This document shows positions 18,637 to 28,429 of a stretch of DNA of 64,000 nt, one piece after another; position 1 is the first letter of the stretch; every line of letters begins with the position of its first letter. The DNA is taken from positions 62,001-126,000 of the forward strand of contig SCVA01000029.1 in NCBI GenBank assembly GCA_004297005.1, in the 5' to 3' direction. Made by a program: the position numbers and the translations under genes. Under the pieces are notes generated by a model. The model was not told the origin of the DNA, made no database searches, and was given only the letters and a program-made list of their open reading frames with translations. The stretch is from Nevskiaceae bacterium (lineage in GTDB: Bacteria; Pseudomonadota; Gammaproteobacteria; Nevskiales; Nevskiaceae).

Positions 18637-18642
18637 TACAAT
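18637..18642 (+). promoter_or_regulatory. Candidate -10 element (TACAAT) of glyQ
   Basis: CCTACAATG occurs here just as before slt. Transcription from about 18649 would give a 21-base leader. The -35 region is not convincing. Confidence 0.35.
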
Positions 18643-18669
18643 GTGCGCCCGTTTTGGCCGACCGCCCCC

Positions 18670-19566
<897 letters not shown>

Positions 19567-19649
19567 GCCAATCCGCCCGAAGCACAACGCCGTTCGCGAC
19601 GCTAGGATCCCCGTGCTCCGCACGGGAGCCGTCCACACTGCTCGCGGCG

Positions 19650-19703
19650 CACTTCAACGCCCGTGCTCGCATCGCCGGCTTCCCGGCCTTGAAAGCGGCC
19701 TGA
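19650..19703 (+). pseudogene. Diverged duplicate of the glyQ 3' end (17 codons plus stop)
   Basis: The frame reads [17 protein letters not shown] then TGA, against [18 protein letters not shown] then TGA in glyQ itself. Eleven central residues are identical, but codons differ at most third positions (AGA/CGC, GCT/GCC, CTG/TTG), so this is not a recent duplication. Similarity stops abruptly upstream of about 19650. The 83 bases between the glyQ stop and this fragment hold a CCCGTGC/GCACGGG hairpin and no gene. I infer a recombination scar. Confidence 0.7.
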
Positions 19704-19708
19704 ATTCT

Positions 19709-20125
19709 GTGGAGCCAGCCAAGCCAGCTCCGGCGCCAGCCCTGCGTCCGCGCTGGCAGCGCTGGTTGCTGGCGGCGCTGGCCTGGGTCTGCATCGGCTT
19801 GGCCGTGATCGGAGTGATCGTGCCCGGCATGCCAACCACGGTCTTCGTTCTGATTGCGGGCTGGGCCGCGTTCCACAGCTCGCCGCGCCTGCACGACTGG
19901 CTGCTGGCACATCGCCTGTTCGGGCCGATGATCCGCAACTGGCGCGCCGAGGGCGCGGTCAGCCGACGCGCCAAGTGGATGGCCAGCCTGACCATGGTGT
20001 TCTGCGCCGCGCTGCTGTTCCTGAGCCACAGCCCTGGGCCGGTGGCCTATGGCGCCAGCACGATCATGGTCGTGGTCGCGATCTGGCTCTGGTTGCGCCC
20101 AGAACCACGGCGGCCCAGGCGATGA
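19709..20125 (+). CDS. DUF454 family membrane protein (YbaN-like)
   Basis: A 138-residue protein with three or four transmembrane helices. The core LAWVCIGLAVIGVIVPGMP followed by TTVFVLIAGWAAFHSSPRLHDWLLAH is the DUF454 signature, and GPMIRNWRAEGAVSRRAK matches the family loop. The start is taken as GTG at 19709, six bases after the stop of the glyQ-tail fragment, since no ATG gives a sensible N-terminus. Function unknown. It is transcribed in the glyQ direction and converges on the ohr gene. Confidence 0.8.
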   Translation: MEPAKPAPAPALRPRWQRWLLAALAWVCIGLAVIGVIVPGMPTTVFVLIAGWAAFHSSPRLHDWLLAHRLFGPMIRNWRAEGAVSRRAKWMASLTMVFCAALLFLSHSPGPVAYGASTIMVVVAIWLWLRPEPRRPRR

Positions 20126-20151
20126 AAAAGGCCGCCCGGAAGGGCGGCCTC
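20126..20151 (-). terminator. Rho-independent terminator of ohr
   Basis: GGCCGCCC/GGGCGGCC stem (20130-20137 with 20142-20149) with a four-base loop; on the minus strand it ends in five T. It sits immediately after the DUF454 stop and 24 bases beyond the ohr stop. Confidence 0.85.
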
Positions 20152-20173
20152 GACGGCTGCAGCCGCAAGGGGC

Positions 20174-20608
20174 TCAGACCAGCTTCACCGTCACGCTGAC
20201 CTCGACATTGCCCTTGATCGCCTTCGAGTACGGGCAGAACTGGTGCCCCAGAGCGACGATCTTCTCGGCATCCGCCTGCGACAGGCCGCCGACCAGCGCC
20301 GTCAACGCTACCTGCAGACCGACGCCGGTCTCGGTGGTGCCGATGGATACCGCCGACTCGATCACCAGCGAGCTGGGCTTGAGGCCGCTCTTGGTCGCCA
20401 TGAAGTCCACGGCGCCACCAAAGCAGGCTGCATAGCCGGCAGCGAACAGGTCTTCCGGCGTGGTGGCGCCCGGCTTGCCGGGGCCGCCCATGGACTTTGG
20501 CACCGACAGGTTGACATCGATCAGGCCGTCACCACTCAGCGTGGTGCCGTTGCGGCCGCCTTCCGCGCGAGCGGTGGCGGTGTAGAGGACATTCACTTTT
20601 TCAGACAT
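20174..20608 (-). CDS. ohr: Organic hydroperoxide resistance protein (Ohr/OsmC family)
   Basis: A 144-residue thiol peroxidase that reduces organic and fatty-acid hydroperoxides. The family pattern is complete: LYTATARAEGGRNG, DVNLSVPKSMGG, GATTPEDLFAAGYAACF with the peroxidatic cysteine at about residue 62, and HQFCPYSKAIKGNV with the resolving cysteine at about 125. It lies next to katG on the same strand (69-base gap) and the two probably form an oxidative-stress unit inserted between glyQ and glyS. I see no ohrR regulator nearby. Confidence 0.92.
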   Translation of the reverse strand: MSEKVNVLYTATARAEGGRNGTTLSGDGLIDVNLSVPKSMGGPGKPGATTPEDLFAAGYAACFGGAVDFMATKSGLKPSSLVIESAVSIGTTETGVGLQVALTALVGGLSQADAEKIVALGHQFCPYSKAIKGNVEVSVTVKLV

Positions 20609-20677
20609 GGAAACTCTCCCAAGTTTCTTGAAGACAGGCTCGACGAAGCCGCCGGACCTATTCCGGCGACGTACCGG

Positions 20678-23017
<2,340 letters not shown>

Positions 23018-23048
23018 TCATCATGGTCCTGCCGCCTCGTTACAGACA

Positions 23049-23085
23049 GTCAATTGCTGCTAAGGCTTCCATCGTCTGTGACTAT
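23049..23085 (-). promoter_or_regulatory. OxyR-like site upstream of katG
   Basis: On the minus strand ATAG-N7-CGAT-N7-TTAG-N7-TGAC compares with the OxyR pattern ATAG-N7-CTAT-N7-ATAG-N7-CTAT: four, three and three of four bases match in the first three quarter-sites; the last is poor. It sits about 165-200 bases before the katG start and next to TTGACT, a possible -35. Confidence 0.35.
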
Positions 23086-23090
23086 TGCCC

Positions 23091-23114
23091 ACGCCAACTG
23101 CATGCAGTTGGCGT
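23091..23114. promoter_or_regulatory. Perfect 24-bp palindrome between katG and glyS
   Basis: ACGCCAACTGCA is followed directly by its exact reverse complement TGCAGTTGGCGT with no loop. It lies 62 bases upstream of the glyS ATG and 209 bases upstream of katG. There is no T run, so it looks like an operator rather than a terminator. No regulator known to me matches it. Confidence 0.5.
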
Positions 23115-23175
23115 AATCGGCCCGGTCACCGACAATGCCGGACTTTCCAAACAGCCATGTCCGCAACGGACTCCC

Positions 23176-25218
23176 ATGAAGCACGCCCTGCTGATCGAAA
23201 TCGGATGCGAAGACCTGCCCGCCCGTTATGTATTGCCGCTGGCCGAGGCCCTGCGCTCGGGCATGGCCGGCGGTCTGGACCGGCGCGGGATCGCGCACGG
23301 CGAGGCCAAGCTCTACGCTACCCCGCGCCGCATTGCCGTGCAGATCGCCGAGGTCGCCGCCACCCAGCCGGAGCAGAGCATCGAGCGTAGTGGTCCGGCG
23401 CTGGCTGCCGCCTACAAGGACGGCCAGCCAACGCCGGCCGCGCTGGGCTTCGCCCGCTCCTGTGGCGTCGACTTCGCGGCGCTGGGCCAGAAGGACGGCA
23501 AGCTGCATTTCGCCCGCACCGAACCCGGCAAGCCGACCGCGGAGCTGATGCCGGCAATCTTCGAAGAATCCCTGAAGGGCATGGACGAGCTGGTGCCCAA
23601 GCGCATGCGCTGGGGCAATGGCGAGGAAACCTTCGTGCGTCCGGTGCTCTGGCTGCTGGCCCTGCTCGGCGACGCGGTGGTGCCGCTCAACCGTTTCGGC
23701 CTGAGCAGCGGTCGGCTCAGCTACGGCCACCGCTTCCATGCACCCGCCGCCATCAGCCTGCAAAGCCCCGAGGACTACGAAGTTGCGCTGAAGGCCGCCC
23801 ATGTCTGGGCCGAGGTTGGCAGCCGCAAGGCCGACATCCGTCGACAGATCGAGGTCACCGCCACCGAACTCGGCGGACACGCCCGCATCACCGAAGACCT
23901 GCTCGACGAGGTCACCGCCCTGGTCGAATGGCCCGTGGTGATCGCCGGCCGGATGGAGTCGCGCTTCACCGACGAACTGCCGCCGGAGGTGATCGTCGCC
24001 ACCGTCGAGACCAACCAGCGCTACTTCACGGTGTTCGAAGACGCGGGTCTGACCAAGCTCAAGCCGCTGTTCATCACCATCGCCAACATCGTCTCCAAGG
24101 ATCCCAGCCAGATCATCAGCGGCAACGAGCGCGTGGTGCGCCCGCGCCTGACCGATGCCCTGTTTTTCTGGGAACAGGACAAAAAGCAGCCGCTGGCTGC
24201 CTACGGCACCAAGCTGGAAACCGCCACCTACCAGAAGGAACTCGGCTCGGTGGCGGTCCGGGTCGCGCGCATTGGCAGCCTTGCCACCGCCGTCGCCGAG
24301 GAGCTGGGTGCCGATGTCGCCGCCGTGGGCCGCGCCGCCGCGCTGTGCAAGAACGACCTCGTCACCAAGATGGTGTTCGAGTTTCCCGAGCTGCAGGGCC
24401 TGATGGGCGGCTACTACGCGCGCGCCTCCGGCGAATCGGACGCGGTTGCCACCGCCATCCGCGAGCACTATCTGCCGGTGCAGCAGGGCACGTCGATCCC
24501 CTCCACCAGCGTAGGCCAGGTGCTATCGCTGACGGACAAGCTCGACGCCCTCGCCGGCATCTTCGCCATCGGCCAGAAGCCGACCGCCAGCAAGGATCCC
24601 TACGCTCTGCGTCGCGCCGCCAACGGCGTGCTGCGCATCTGCATCGAGGGCGGACTAAAGCTGGATCTCGCCGACCTACTGCGCCAAGCGCTCGACCTCC
24701 AGCCCGCCGGCAAGAAGGACGCCGCCCTGCACGGCGAGTTGCTGGAGTTCGTGCTGGAGCGTCTGCGGGCGCTGCTGGTGAGCGGCGGGGTGAGCACCGA
24801 GATGTTCGAGGCGGTGAAAGCCACCGGCGTCAGCCAGCCGCTGGACTTCGCCGAACGTCTGAACGCATTGCAGGGCTTTGCCGCGCTACCGGCCAGCGCC
24901 AATCTCGCCGCCGCCCACAAGCGCGTCCGCAACCTGCTCAAGCAGGCCGGCACGGTGAGCGAGCAGATCGACTCCGCGCTGTTCGAGCAGCCGGCCGAGC
25001 GCGCCCTGTTCACCGCGATCAACAGCCTGCAACTGGGCGGCGACTACGCTAGCCAGCTCGACGCGCTGGCCGGCCTGCGCGATCCGGTGGACGACTTCTT
25101 CGCTGCGGTGATGGTCAATGCCGACAACCCGGCAGTGCGCGCCAACCGCCTGGCCCTGCTGGCGCGGCTGGACAAGCTCTGCCGCAGCGTCGCCGACATC
25201 TCGCTGCTGCCGGGGTGA
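23176..25218 (+). CDS. glyS: Glycyl-tRNA synthetase beta subunit
   Basis: A 680-residue subunit that carries tRNA recognition for GlyQ. The N-terminus MKHALLIEIGCEDLPARYV is the family start, then KRMRWG, FVRPVLWL, RVVRPRLTDALFFWEQDKK, an HD-like section with ELQGLMGGYYA, PTASKDPYALRR and the C-terminal anticodon-binding portion ending FFAAVMVNADN. Length is normal. It has lost direct linkage to glyQ and must rely on a promoter within the katG-glyS gap. A hairpin without T run (25231-25254) separates it from gmhB. Confidence 0.97.
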   Translation: MKHALLIEIGCEDLPARYVLPLAEALRSGMAGGLDRRGIAHGEAKLYATPRRIAVQIAEVAATQPEQSIERSGPALAAAYKDGQPTPAALGFARSCGVDFAALGQKDGKLHFARTEPGKPTAELMPAIFEESLKGMDELVPKRMRWGNGEETFVRPVLWLLALLGDAVVPLNRFGLSSGRLSYGHRFHAPAAISLQSPEDYEVALKAAHVWAEVGSRKADIRRQIEVTATELGGHARITEDLLDEVTALVEWPVVIAGRMESRFTDELPPEVIVATVETNQRYFTVFEDAGLTKLKPLFITIANIVSKDPSQIISGNERVVRPRLTDALFFWEQDKKQPLAAYGTKLETATYQKELGSVAVRVARIGSLATAVAEELGADVAAVGRAAALCKNDLVTKMVFEFPELQGLMGGYYARASGESDAVATAIREHYLPVQQGTSIPSTSVGQVLSLTDKLDALAGIFAIGQKPTASKDPYALRRAANGVLRICIEGGLKLDLADLLRQALDLQPAGKKDAALHGELLEFVLERLRALLVSGGVSTEMFEAVKATGVSQPLDFAERLNALQGFAALPASANLAAAHKRVRNLLKQAGTVSEQIDSALFEQPAERALFTAINSLQLGGDYASQLDALAGLRDPVDDFFAAVMVNADNPAVRANRLALLARLDKLCRSVADISLLPG

Positions 25219-25230
25219 GCCGGCACAAAG

Positions 25231-25254
25231 CGGATTGCCTTGCTTGGCAATCCG
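25231..25254 (+). other. Intercistronic hairpin between glyS and gmhB
   Basis: A perfect 9-base stem CGGATTGCC/GGCAATCCG with a six-base loop, 13 bases after the glyS stop. No T run follows, so it is more likely an mRNA-stability or processing element than a terminator. Confidence 0.55.
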
Positions 25255-25351
25255 ATCCGGCGAACGCCCAGCCACGGATGGCCGGGCCGGGTTTTATCGG
25301 CGAGGATGCAGTCGCGCCATGGATGGCACCCACAACGGGAGCAAGAAAAAA

Positions 25352-25885
25352 ATGAAATGGGTGATTCTCGACCGCGACGGCGTCATCAACGAAGACTCCG
25401 ACGCCTACATCAAGTCAGCGGCCGAGTGGCATCCCGTCGCCGGCAGTCTGGAGGCCATCGCCCGCCTCAACCAGGCCGGCTACCGGGTCTGCGTCGCCAG
25501 CAATCAGTCCGGCCTCGGCCGCGGGCTGTTCGACTACGACGCGTTCGCGGCGACGAATGCGCTGATGCAACGCCGCCTGGGCGAGTACGGCGGCCGCATC
25601 GACGCGATGGAGTTTGCGCCGGAAGCGCCAGAGCAGCCCAGCGACATGCGCAAGCCGGAGCCGGGCATGCTCAGTGATCTAGCGCGACGCCTGGGTATCC
25701 AGCTCGAGGGCGTGTGGTTCATCGGCGACAAGGACAGCGACCTGGCGGCGGCGCGGGCCGCTGGTGCGAAACCGGTGCTGGTGCGCACCGGCAAGGGCCG
25801 CAAGACCGAGGCCGCCGGCGCGGGCAAGGACGTCGCGGTCTACGACGATCTGGCGGCGGCGGTCAGCGCCCTGCTCGCGTCCTGA
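25352..25885 (+). CDS. gmhB: Heptose-1,7-bisphosphate 7-phosphatase-like HAD protein lacking the zinc motif
   Basis: A 177-residue HAD phosphatase of the GmhB/HisB-N group, which dephosphorylates D-glycero-manno-heptose 1,7-bisphosphate for LPS core synthesis. HAD motifs are present: LDRDGVINEDS (nucleophile and acid Asp), SNQSGLGRG, the lysine of MRKPEPGML and GDKDSDLAAA. The zinc loop, normally C-P-H-x-P then C-x-C before RKP, reads APEAPEQPSDMRKP: same length, but all four ligands are replaced (A, E, S, M). The position after glyS is the common gammaproteobacterial arrangement. The start ATG 25352 is preceded by GGGAGC. It may be a functional zinc-free variant or have changed substrate. 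Confidence 0.8.
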   Translation: MKWVILDRDGVINEDSDAYIKSAAEWHPVAGSLEAIARLNQAGYRVCVASNQSGLGRGLFDYDAFAATNALMQRRLGEYGGRIDAMEFAPEAPEQPSDMRKPEPGMLSDLARRLGIQLEGVWFIGDKDSDLAAARAAGAKPVLVRTGKGRKTEAAGAGKDVAVYDDLAAAVSALLAS

Positions 25886-25981
25886 TCCGCCCAGAAGCGC
25901 TGCCATCCCCGGTGCGGACTCCGCGTAGGCGCCCCCCCGGCCAGGCGCTGGGCGGTGCGGGATGCCATTCAAGGCATTCCG

Positions 25982-26365
25982 CTAAACCCCACCCCGCCCA
26001 CAGACCGCGTAGTCCTCGCGGCGACGTTCGATCTCCACACCCACGGTGCGCGCGGCCGTCACCGCACCCGGCTTGCTCACCGACAGCCGCAGGCTGAGCA
26101 GGGGGAATTCCTCGAACAGGCGCCGGGCGGCGGACTCCGCGAAGGTTTCCAGCAACTGGAACTGACGCTCGCGCACCAGCCGCTCGATGGCATCGCAGAC
26201 GGCCTTGTAGTCGAGCGCGTCGCGGATGTGGTCGCTCGCGGCCGCCTCGCGGGTATCGACCCCGAGGTCGAGGTCGAGGATCAGCGGCCGGCGGATGTGG
26301 TGCTCCCAGGCGTGGACGCCGATGTGGGTCTGGATTTCCAACTGGCGGATAAAGACCTTGTCCAT
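25982..26365 (-). CDS. folB: Dihydroneopterin aldolase
   Basis: A 127-residue FolB, which converts dihydroneopterin to 6-hydroxymethyl-dihydropterin and glycolaldehyde. MDKVFIRQLEIQTHIGVHAWE contains the start and the conserved GVHAWE; LDYKAVCDAI, LLETFAESAA with the catalytic-site glutamate, and SVSKPGAV with the conserved lysine are all present. It follows tsaD on the same strand after 61 bases that are almost entirely a 7-bp tandem repeat. It converges with gmhB; the gap 25886-25981 holds only a weak hairpin. Confidence 0.92.
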   Translation of the reverse strand: MDKVFIRQLEIQTHIGVHAWEHHIRRPLILDLDLGVDTREAAASDHIRDALDYKAVCDAIERLVRERQFQLLETFAESAARRLFEEFPLLSLRLSVSKPGAVTAARTVGVEIERRREDYAVCGRGGV

Positions 26366-26373
26366 AGCCTCGG

Positions 26374-26422
26374 GATTGCGGATTGCGGATTGCGGATTGC
26401 GGATTGCGGATTGCGGATTGCG
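26374..26422. repeat. Tandem repeat: seven perfect copies of GATTGCG
   Basis: Forty-nine bases made of seven identical heptamers, filling most of the 61-base gap between the tsaD stop and the folB start. The copy number should be prone to slippage. The unit is not a multiple of three, and no start codon or ribosome binding site lies within it. Confidence 0.95.
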
Positions 26423-26426
26423 GCGA

Positions 26427-27461
26427 CTAGAGCACAGGCGGGCTGAGTTCGGTCAGCGGCCAGCGGGCGCGGGTCAGCAGCGGTTCATGAGCAGGGCGGC
26501 CGTCGGTACGGCGCGCCCAACCGGCGTAGGCGATCATCGCCGCGTTGTCAGTGCAGAAGGCCGGGCGCGGAAAGTAGAGTCCCAGGCCACGGCGGTGCGC
26601 GAGCTCCTGCAAGCGCGCACGCAAACGGCGATTGGCGCCGACGCCGCCAGCGATCACCAGACGGCGATGGCCGGTTTCATCCAGGGCGCGTGCGCATTTG
26701 ATCGCTAGGGTTTCGGTCACCGCTTCCTCGAAGCCGCGCGCCAGATCGGCCTTGGTCTGGGCGTCGGCGTCCTTGGGCAGGGCAGTGAGCACCGCGGTCT
26801 TGAGCCCCGAGAAGCTGAAGTCCAGTCCCGGCCGGTCGGTCATCGGCCGAGGGAACTTGAACCTGCCGGGGACTCCGCCCTCGGCCAGCCGCGCCAGCTC
26901 CGGCCCGCCCGGATAGGGCAGCCCCAGCAGCTTGGCGGTCTTGTCGAAAGCCTCGCCGATCGCGTCGTCCAGGCTCTCGCCGAGCAGCCGGTAGCGGCCG
27001 ACACCCTGCACATCAACCAGCAGGGTGTGACCGCCGGAGACCAGCAGGGCGACGAAGGGAAAGGCCGGCGGCTCCGGCTCCAGCATCGGCGCCAGCAGAT
27101 GGCCTTCCATGTGATGCACGGGGATCAGCGGCAGCCCCAGCGCCTCGGCGAGACCGGCGGCGGCGGCGGCGCCCACCATCAGGGCCCCGATCAGGCCGGG
27201 GCCGGCGGTGTAGGCGATACCACCCAGCCCCGCCGGCTTGAGCCCGGCCTCGGCGAGCGCGGCGCGCGTCAGCGGTAGCACTCGCCGGACATGGTCGCGC
27301 GAAGCCAGTTCCGGCACCACTCCGCCATACTCGGCGTGCAGCTTCACCTGCGAGTGCAGACTGTGCGCCAGCAGGCCACGCGCGCCGTCATAGATGGCGC
27401 AGGCGGTTTCGTCGCAGGAGGTTTCCAGCGCCAGGACCGGCGCGGCGGAGAGGGTGGACAT
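26427..27461 (-). CDS. tsaD: tRNA N6-threonylcarbamoyladenosine biosynthesis protein TsaD
   Basis: A 344-residue ASKHA-fold enzyme that transfers the threonylcarbamoyl group to A37 of ANN-decoding tRNAs with TsaB and Tsa[17 protein letters not shown] is the N-terminal hallmark; the metal-binding histidines are in HHMEGH (about 112-117), followed by [23 protein letters not shown] and [10 protein letters not shown]. The start at 27461 is preferred to one eight codons upstream because homologues begin near here. It is divergent from rpsU, the conserved gammaproteobacterial order. Confidence 0.96.
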   Translation of the reverse strand: MSTLSAAPVLALETSCDETACAIYDGARGLLAHSLHSQVKLHAEYGGVVPELASRDHVRRVLPLTRAALAEAGLKPAGLGGIAYTAGPGLIGALMVGAAAAAGLAEALGLPLIPVHHMEGHLLAPMLEPEPPAFPFVALLVSGGHTLLVDVQGVGRYRLLGESLDDAIGEAFDKTAKLLGLPYPGGPELARLAEGGVPGRFKFPRPMTDRPGLDFSFSGLKTAVLTALPKDADAQTKADLARGFEEAVTETLAIKCARALDETGHRRLVIAGGVGANRRLRARLQELAHRRGLGLYFPRPAFCTDNAAMIAYAGWARRTDGRPAHEPLLTRARWPLTELSPPVL

Positions 27462-27504
27462 GCGCTTATTTTCGCATTTCGGCACCGCCCGGCCGGGGCC
27501 TTTT

Positions 27505-27533
27505 TTGCGCCGGACAATTTTTACGCATAGAAT
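27505..27533 (+). promoter_or_regulatory. Sigma-70 promoter of rpsU operon
   Basis: -35 TTGCGC and -10 TAGAAT (5 of 6) with exactly 17 bases between. Transcription would start near 27540, about 55 bases before rpsU. It is set in an AT-rich patch, unusual for this sequence. Confidence 0.7.
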
Positions 27534-27594
27534 TTGCGCCCTTTTTGCCAGCGGGCGTCGTTTTGACGGCCGCCACTACCCGAGAGTGAATTAG

Positions 27595-27810
27595 ATGCCG
27601 TCCGTCCGCGTCCGCGATAACGAACCGTTTGAAGTCGCCGTCCGCCGCTTTAAGCGCACCTGCGAAAAAGCCGGCGTGCTTACCGACGTGCGCAAGAAGG
27701 AGTTCTTCGAGAAGCCCTCCATGGAGCGCAAGCGTAAGCGCGCCGCCGCCGTGAAGCGCCAGGAGAAGAAGGTTTCCCGCGAAACCGCACGCCAGACCCG
27801 CCTCTACTAA
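27595..27810 (+). CDS. rpsU: 30S ribosomal protein S21
   Basis: A 71-residue basic protein; [21 protein letters not shown], the central [15 protein letters not shown] and the C-terminal RLY are diagnostic. S21 is needed for base-pairing of initiation complexes with mRNA. It is the first gene of the macromolecular synthesis operon rpsU-(yqeY)-dnaG-rpoD, which couples ribosome, primase and sigma factor supply. Confidence 0.98.
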   Translation: MPSVRVRDNEPFEVAVRRFKRTCEKAGVLTDVRKKEFFEKPSMERKRKRAAAVKRQEKKVSRETARQTRLY

Positions 27811-27854
27811 GAGCGGCCTGGCGCTGCCCGGGGCGCGGTGGCGCCCGGGCAAGG

Positions 27855-27875
27855 CCGTGATCCAGGGGATCACGG
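27855..27875 (+). other. Hairpin between rpsU and yqeY
   Basis: A perfect 9-base stem CCGTGATCC/GGATCACGG with loop AGG. A second, bulged GC-rich hairpin precedes it (about 27823-27852). Neither has a T run. In E. coli an attenuating terminator follows rpsU; this may be the functional counterpart or an RNase processing site. Confidence 0.5.
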
Positions 27876-27915
27876 CGATACGAATCCAGCAGTACCTCCC
27901 CCAAAGGGGCATCTC

Positions 27916-28362
27916 TTGTCCGACCTCAAGACCCGCGTTCTCGAAGACATCAAGACCGCCATGAAGGCGGGCGAGAAGGAACGCGTCTCGACCCTGCGCA
28001 TGCTCTCCTCCGAGATGAAGCAGCGCGAGGTGGTGGACAGCATGGAGCTGACCGACGCGGTGGTCACCGCCTGCGTCGAGAAGATGGTCAAGCAGCGTCG
28101 CGACGCCGAGAAGCAATACCGCGACGGCGGCCGCCCGGAGCTGGCCGACAAGGAAGCCGCGGAAATCGCACTGCTGATGGCTTATCTGCCGCAGCAGCTC
28201 ACTGCCGCCGAGCTCGATACCCTGATCGCCCAGGCGGTTGCCGAAACCGGCGCCGCCGGCGCCAAGGACATGGGCAAGGTCATGGGCTGGATCAAGCCCA
28301 AGGTTGCCGGCCGCACCGACATGGGCGCGCTGTCCGGCCTGATCAAGGCCAAGCTCGGCTAG
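27916..28362 (+). CDS. GatB/YqeY domain-containing protein
   Basis: A 148-residue YqeY-type protein: LKTRVLEDIKTAMKAGEKER, STLRMLSSEMKQRE, KQRRDAEKQYRDGGR and MGWIKPKVAGRTDMG follow the family closely. It resembles the tRNA-binding tail of GatB; the role of free YqeY is unclear. The start is TTG at 27916, supported by AAAGGGG seven bases upstream and by the family N-terminus. It lies between rpsU and dnaG, a common insertion in this operon. Confidence 0.88.
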   Translation: MSDLKTRVLEDIKTAMKAGEKERVSTLRMLSSEMKQREVVDSMELTDAVVTACVEKMVKQRRDAEKQYRDGGRPELADKEAAEIALLMAYLPQQLTAAELDTLIAQAVAETGAAGAKDMGKVMGWIKPKVAGRTDMGALSGLIKAKLG

Positions 28363-28429
28363 GACGCGTCGCGGGTTTTGACGGCCGTCGGCATGGACGG
28401 CGACCGCTGGTCAGGATGACACTGCCCCC

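Noticed and set aside
26374..26422. CRISPR-like array
   Set aside because: The units are 7 bp and contiguous, with no spacers; a simple tandem repeat.
25955..26446. 163-codon plus-strand frame containing a repeated LRIADCG peptide
   Set aside because: The peptide repeat is just the GATTGCG DNA array read in frame, and the rest is antisense to folB.
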